Below, in pieces: positions 19,758 to 23,771 of a DNA stretch of 23,771 bases; the first letter of the stretch is position 1, and every line of letters starts with the position of its first letter. This stretch comes from Gnetum montanum. Lineage: Eukaryota; Streptophyta; Gnetopsida; Gnetales; Gnetaceae. The stretch is taken from positions 91,686 through 115,456 of the forward strand of contig MNCI01020410.1 in NCBI GenBank assembly GCA_015680685.1, given 5' to 3'. The position numbers and the translations under genes are program-made. The notes under the pieces are model-generated. The model was not told the origin of the DNA. It was given only the letters and a program-made list of their open reading frames with translations, and did not search any database.

Positions 19758-19901
19758 ATGGGAGCTGCAGCTGAGACCGTTGGTGAGGAAGACCCCCTAC
19801 TAATGCAACGGAAAATGAGAAGGCAGTTAATTATCGTAAAAATTGATGGGCAGACAAGGTCCAACAAGAAGGTGGTGGCCACTTTTTGGCAAATCTGGTG
19901 A
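19758..19901 (+). other. Short upstream ORF in frame with the polygalacturonase ORF
   Basis: ATG at 19758 opens a 47-codon frame beginning MGAAAETVGEEDPLL and ending at TGA 19899-19901, one codon before the ATG at 19905 and in the same frame. If the TGA is a mutated CGA, the protein would have started here with a basic N-terminus (KMRRQ near residues 19-23) before the hydrophobic stretch. Alternatively it is unrelated leader sequence. Nothing else supports translation. Confidence 0.3.
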
Positions 19902-19904
19902 CCC

Positions 19905-21658
19905 ATGCCCTTCATCTGCTTCATTTCTACTTCTGCTTTTGTTGCTAACGCCAATCATATTCATAATCCATCATCATTTTCATTCTTGCGTGAAGCTTCT
20001 GACCACGATAATGTTAATAATCCATCATCATTTTCATTCTTGCATGAAGCTTCTGATGCCAATAGTAATCCATCATCATTTTCATTCTTATGTGAACCTT
20101 CTAAGGCCAATAGTAATCCATCATCAATTTCATTCTTATGTGAAGCTTCTGACGTCAATAGTAATCCATCATCAATTTCATTCATGTGTAAAGCTTCTAC
20201 GGCCAATAGTAATCCATCACCATTTTCATTCTTGTGTGAACCTTCTGATGCCAATACTAATCCATCATCATTTTCATTCTTGCGTGAACCTTCTGAGGCC
20301 AATAGTAATCCATCATCAATTTCATTCTCGCGTGAAGCTTCTGATGCCAATAGTAATCCATCATCATTTTCATTTTTAGTTGAAGCTTTTAAAGCCAATA
20401 CTATTAATAATCCAACATCATTTTCATGTTTGTGTTATAATCGTAAAGCTTCTGATGCCGATGATATTGATAATCCATCATCATTTTCATTCGTGTGTAA
20501 AGCTTCTAAGGCCAATAGTAATCCATCATCATTTCCATTCTTGCGTGAACCTTCTGAGGCCAATAGTAATCCATCATCATTTTCATTCGTGTGTAAAGCT
20601 TCTAAGGCCAATAGTAATCCATCATCATTTTCATTCTTGCGTGAAGCTTCTGACCACGATAATGTTAATAATCCATCATCATTTTCATTTTTTGGTGAAG
20701 CTTTTAAAGCCAATACTATTAATAATCCATCATCATTTTCATTTTTGTGTTATAATCGTAAAGCTTCTGATGCCGATAATATTGATAATCCATCATCATT
20801 TTCATTTTTGCTTAATAATCGTAAAGCTTTGGTTGGCACAAGTTCGAGCAAGATCTTCAATGTTGACAACTATGGAGCCAAAGGAGATGGAGTCACCAAT
20901 GATCAAAAGGTACGGACTTGGGCTTGGCTCGTTTTTGTTCAATGAGTTCAAAATTAGAAATGGAATGAAATGAAGATAATTCAGTTAGGATTTTGTGTTG
21001 TGTTGCATGGAGAAGATCAAGTAGCATATCATCGGTTCTGTTACATTATATATGTTATTGATCAATCCACTAAATTTTCTGCATTTCTAAAAGCAATTAA
21101 TTGGGATTGGTTTGGACTCTGGAAAATAAGCAACCCACAAACAATTCTTTGTAGTGCAAATGGTTATTGCCAATAGCAACTTACTTACTGTATTACCTTA
21201 CAATTTAGCAGCATTGCAAAGAGCAAAATAAGGTGTTATGTCTATTCTATGATACACCTAATTATTGCATTCTTCTTTTCAGGCTTTTTTGACAACCTGG
21301 GCTACTGCATGCAATGATGCTACCTCGCCGAAGGTGTTGCTGGTCCCTGCTGGCAAGACCTAACTTGTATCGCCAATCACATTTACCGGCCCTTGCAATG
21401 GAAAATTATACTTTCAGGTAGTTGGCAAATTGTATTTTTTGAATCGCAGAATTGGATGTTATTTAGCTTACAATAGTTGTGATTTTATAAATTATTTGTT
21501 TCTCATGATTCCCCTTTTCCTGCTCTACTGAATTTACGCACATACACTAAATTTTCTTTTATGGATAGATTGACGGGACGGTGATAGCACCTTCGAAAAT
21601 AAGTGCTTACGGAGGTCAAGGAAAGCATGTTGATGTTTCTTCTTCTACAAAACCGTGA
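19905..21658 (+). pseudogene. Polygalacturonase (GH28) remnant with repeat-rich N-terminal extension
   Basis: Family role: polygalacturonases are secreted enzymes that cut alpha-1,4-galacturonan in cell-wall pectin. Exon 1 (19905-20909, 335 codons) has a short hydrophobic start (FICFISTSAFVANA), a 17-unit repeat, then the family's N-terminal signature FNVDNYGAKGDGVTNDQK. A GT donor follows at 20910. Exon 2 (21283-21417, after TTTTCAG) reads AFLTTWATACNDATSPKVLL, VPAGKT, then a TAA at 21361-21363, then LVSPITFTGPCNGKLYFQ. Exon 3 (from 21569, after TAG) reads IDGTVIAPSKISAYGGQG and reaches TGA at 21656. Both introns (373 and 151 nt) are phase 0 and sit where plant polygalacturonases have them. 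The stop in exon 2 and the absence of the catalytic NTDG, GDDC, GHG and RIK regions show that this copy cannot make an enzyme. The start is the first ATG after an in-frame stop and is uncertain. Confidence 0.85.
19965..20834 (+). repeat. 17-unit in-frame repeat encoding NPSSFSF...-type units
   Basis: Sixteen complete units and one terminal unit begin AATCCATCATCATTTTCATT (NPSSFSF). Unit lengths are 16, 18 or 21 codons (48, 54 or 63 nt), always multiples of three. Typical units are NPSSFSFLREASDANS, NPSSFSFLREASDHDNVN and NPSSFSFVCKASKANS. The 1st and 14th units are identical in protein, as are the 11th and 13th. The pair FKANTIN plus CYNRKASDAD(D/N)ID occurs twice, which indicates block duplication. 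The frame stays open into the polygalacturonase signature. Proline after Asn in every NPS triplet rules out N-glycosylation at those sites. Confidence 0.9.
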
Positions 21659-21698
21659 CGCTACTTCTGCTGTTGATGTTTCTTCTTCTGCGAAATGA
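21628..21698. repeat. 43-bp partial tandem duplication in broken exon 3
   Basis: TGTTGATGTTTCTTCTTCT occurs at 21628 and again at 21671, followed by ACAAAA and GCGAAA. The second copy lies after the stop that ends exon 3. The duplication falls where polygalacturonase similarity is lost and may have accompanied its breakage. Confidence 0.75.
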
Positions 21699-21866
21699 GA
21701 TGCACAAAAAAATGCAAAATCTATGTGCAACAATGTCGACCTTTCCACCATTGTGCTTGTCATCCCTTCTCTATCCAGTTCAACGTTGATGATGATCAAC
21801 GCCTAAGTTGATGATGGGCTGAGGCCCACTTCTTATGTACAAATAAGACAAGAAAGACCTACCGTC

Positions 21867-21985
21867 TAGCCCCTAAAATAATACACCAAAAATAATTTAA
21901 CTGTTTCATTGGATTGTCTTGATTTCTAGCCCCTAAAATAATACACCAAAATTAATTTAAATGTTTATTGGATTGTCTTGGTTTC
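21867..21985. repeat. 60-bp tandem duplication
   Basis: Two adjacent copies start TAGCCCCTAAAATAATACAC (21867 and 21927) and end TTGGATTGTCTTG(A/G)TTTC, differing at about five positions. They are non-coding. Confidence 0.88.
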
Positions 21986-22233
21986 TTTTTACATGGCTGG
22001 CTTTATAATATTCGGTAGAAAGTAAATACTTGATTTCCAATAACCTAAGTAGGTAGAAATTTGGTTAAAGTTGAGTAAGTTTCAACAAAGTTACGGATTC
22101 AATACACCTCATGTCCTATGTTAATCCCCAAATAAGGAGGGCCGAATACATTAAAGCATTAATTTATCTATATGAAAGCATTGTGTTATTTAATGGTTAG
22201 GAATAGGTGGTGATGAGACACAATATGCACAAG

Positions 22234-22295
22234 CCGCGATATCACATACGCGATATCGCGTCGTCCCCTACGATATCGCGTACGCGATATCGCGG
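22234..22295. promoter_or_regulatory. GATATC palindrome cluster in U3
   Basis: Four GATATC-centred motifs occur in 62 bases. The 12-base perfect palindrome CGCGATATCGCG occurs at 22249-22260 and 22283-22294, and the outer arms CCGCGATATC (22234-22243) and GATATCGCGG (22286-22295) are reverse complements. It lies about 15-80 bases upstream of the TATA-like box. Position and symmetry fit binding sites for a dimeric factor or a U3 enhancer; function is inferred. Confidence 0.65.
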
Positions 22296-22560
22296 TCCTC
22301 TGCCAAATCTTTTAATAAGAGGCGGCACTCCCCTCATTTCACATCCTAGGCTAGAAGTAGCGAAGCTCTGGCAGATTGATCATCCCAGAGATAGAATATT
22401 TTCCATGTGCCTGTAGTAGGAGTCCCCCAAGTGAACGGCTCTTTATTCGAGCAGCTTTGTACCTGGAGGCAAGTTGTGTATGGCAATAAAGACGAGCTTT
22501 GTGGATAAACCTTGCAGTACATGGATAGGTTTATTTAATGTTATTTATTGCTTTCCTAGT

Positions 22561-22742
22561 AATGTGGCATGAGTACGACTTGGTAATGAGCATTGATGAA
22601 TGTGTACGGCTAGCCAAGGAATCGGCTACTCATCGCGATTAGATTCTCTCACCCTTACCTCCTAGAACGTGGGACGAGTATGACTTGATTACGAGCATCT
22701 ATGGATGTGTACGACTAGTCAAGGAATCGGCTGCTCGTCACA
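22561..22742. repeat. 105-bp-spaced direct duplication inside LTR A
   Basis: The segment 22561-22637 (AATGTGGCATGAGTACGACT and onward, to GGAATCGGCTACTCATC) is repeated at 22666-22742 with about 15 percent difference. Both copies contain TGTACG(G/A)CTAG(C/T)CAAGG. I did not find a second copy in LTR B, so the duplication seems specific to this LTR lineage. Confidence 0.75.
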
Positions 22743-23150
22743 CTTAGGCTAGTTAGGTGCCTCAGTACGACCGCTTCAAGCACGTGCATTACGTGTGGTA
22801 ATCCTAGTAACGATTAGCGTTTGGTAGCCATAGTTGCACAGTTCAGGGTTGTACGGCAAGTGGGAACGGATGCTGACGCTAGGACTTAGTGCTGTAGTTA
22901 GAGTTAGTTTTAGTATCTCAACCCTTCACCCATTAGCATAGGAGATAAATCAAAAAAGACCAAAAAAATCATATACCTTGGACTTACTTAACCATACACC
23001 ATGACAACAACAAGTCTAGGAAGACAATGATTAATTAACCCCAAGTGTTCCTTGCGGCGTTTAGGCATTTAGTCTACGGAGTTCGACCAGATTGCGCGTG
23101 CTACGCTCGTTTCGTATGGTTGAGTGTAGGGGTACCTCGCCACTCATCAT

Positions 23151-23168
23151 TGGCGCCGTTGCCAGGGA
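23151..23168 (+). other. Primer-binding site, tRNA-Asp type
   Basis: TGGCGCCGTTGCCAGGGA lies one base after the LTR end. It is complementary at 17 of 18 positions to the 3' end of plant tRNA-Asp, the primer known for Athila-type and some other gypsy elements. The single difference (A for G at position 14) is a transition. Confidence 0.85.
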
Positions 23169-23289
23169 CTAAATGTTTGTACGCCAATTAGAACATTAGG
23201 AATCTTTCACATCATTATGAGCCTTAACGAAGCTTTGGATTAATTAGTTGAATAAGAACATATATAATGGTGAACAGCACACCAATAAA

Positions 23290-23771
23290 ATGACTTCTTC
23301 TCATAAGGTTAACTCACCTAGGGATAACACGGAAGATAGTTAGCGACACACACATAACCTAGACCAGCCAAGTCCTAAATAGTATAAGATAGTTTATACT
23401 CATCCCGATGAGTATATGCCTGATTTCACTTTTACCCTCCATCAGGATGAACAGTTGCGCTGGAGAGATTTGTTTGGTAATATCGTTTTACCACCAGATC
23501 GATCTGTTCCGAACATGCTCTTCCGTGCCTTAGCACAGATTGGCATGTAGGACTTATTCGCTGAATACGTTGCTGGAAGATATCATATGAGGGATTATCA
23601 TCTCATAGATGCCCAACATATTCGAGACTTAAGGCAGGAGAGCCAACACTCATTGTTGAAGGGCAAGGTCCCCCATGTCCTTAGTGAAATAGGAGATGAG
23701 GAACCCCGCATAGCGGGTTTCTTAGAAAATGATGTTCCTCCTCCTCACAATGGTGAAGAGGTTAGGCATCA
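23290..23771 (+). pseudogene. gag, N-terminal part, three TAG stops; runs off the window
   Basis: From ATG 23290 (MTSSHKVNSPRDN) one frame stays free of indels to the window end, broken only by TAG at 23341, 23380 and 23548. After the second stop it reads THPDEYMPDFTFTLHQDEQL, then RWRDLFGNIVLPP and, past the third stop, DLFAEYVAGRYHMRDYHLID. By position, about 120 bases after the PBS, this is the gag (capsid) region of the element starting at 22211, though I see no motif that proves gag and no zinc knuckle within the window. All three stops are one C-to-T change from CAG. Confidence 0.6.

Larger units (their letters stand above)
22211..23149 (+). mobile_element. 5' LTR (copy A, 939 bp), Ty3/gypsy family
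   Basis: Starts TGATGAGACA and ends CCACTCATCA, directly before a primer-binding site, so it is a 5' LTR reading rightward. It has a palindrome-rich U3 (22234-22295), a TATA-like TTTAATAAG (22311-22319), an AATAAA signal (22485-22490) and a 105-bp internal duplication. It shares blocks with minus-strand LTRs B and C2 (CTTTATTCGAGCA, GTACGAC, GGTAATCCTAG, GCGTTTGGTAGCC), so all belong to one family. It is more GC-rich and keeps more CpG than B or C2, which suggests it is the youngest copy here. The 3' LTR is outside the window, so target-site duplication cannot be checked. Confidence 0.88.

Noticed and set aside
19961-20713. Minus-strand open frames of 145 and 92 codons and plus-strand His-rich frames over the array
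   Set aside because: They are by-products of a stop-free repeat whose unit length is a multiple of three. None continues into a recognisable domain, whereas the NPSSFSF frame enters the GH28 signature.
19965-20834. Array as a string of N-glycosylation sites
   Set aside because: Every repeated site is Asn-Pro-Ser, and proline at the middle position blocks glycosylation.
21503-21799. 98-codon minus-strand open frame
   Set aside because: It is antisense to polygalacturonase exon 3 and its duplicated tail, where splice sites and similarity support the plus strand.
23151-23168. Part of a tRNA-Asp gene
   Set aside because: Only the 18-base primer-binding complement is present, placed one base after an LTR end; no cloverleaf sequence surrounds it.

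Overview
The window looks like gene-poor, repeat-dominated nuclear DNA of a seed plant. Three things point to a large, slowly purged genome such as a conifer's: old Ty3/gypsy LTR retrotransposons, decayed copies of plant gene families (a class XI bHLH factor, a PHD-finger protein, a GH28 polygalacturonase with plant intron positions), and long AT-rich spacers. The species cannot be fixed from the sequence. I see no intact conventional gene, no rRNA or tRNA gene, and nothing bacterial.

Layout. 1-3480 is degenerate sequence with no recognisable gene. 3571-4685 (minus) is a broken bHLH gene of the UNE12/LRL type. 4986-5083 is an exact 48-base duplication around the single N, probably a scaffolding artefact. 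5683-5878 (plus) is a PHD finger broken by two frameshifts. 5879-8580 is AT-rich spacer with local duplications. 8580-13048 holds four minus-strand LTRs or LTR pieces of one family, arranged head to tail with truncated internal segments between them. 13471-15356 (minus) is a coiled-coil ORF remnant joined to a gypsy reverse transcriptase. 15400-17870 is non-coding and contains two tandem arrays of hairpin-forming units separated by a long G-run tract. 18186-18539 (minus) is a probable retroelement protease-end fragment. 19905-21658 (plus) is a polygalacturonase gene remnant whose N-terminal extension is a 17-unit in-frame repeat. 22211-23771 (plus) is the 5' end of another LTR retrotransposon of the same family: a 939-bp LTR, a tRNA-Asp-type primer-binding site and the start of a broken gag.

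The elements tell one story. The LTRs on both strands share the same end (ACTCATCA), the same TATA/AATAAA layout and a U3 segment rich in GATATC-like palindromes. Both minus-strand internal remnants carry the same unusual coiled-coil ORF just before the 3' LTR. In the 708-nt copy the frame is intact, yet all eight internal stop codons are one C-to-T change from Gln or Arg. The bHLH pseudogene shows the same pattern at CpG. Decay here therefore seems driven mainly by deamination of methylated cytosine.

The strongest candidates for something undescribed are the repeat-extended polygalacturonase, the coiled-coil ORF of the retrotransposon family, and the hairpin satellite block sitting between protease and reverse transcriptase remnants.
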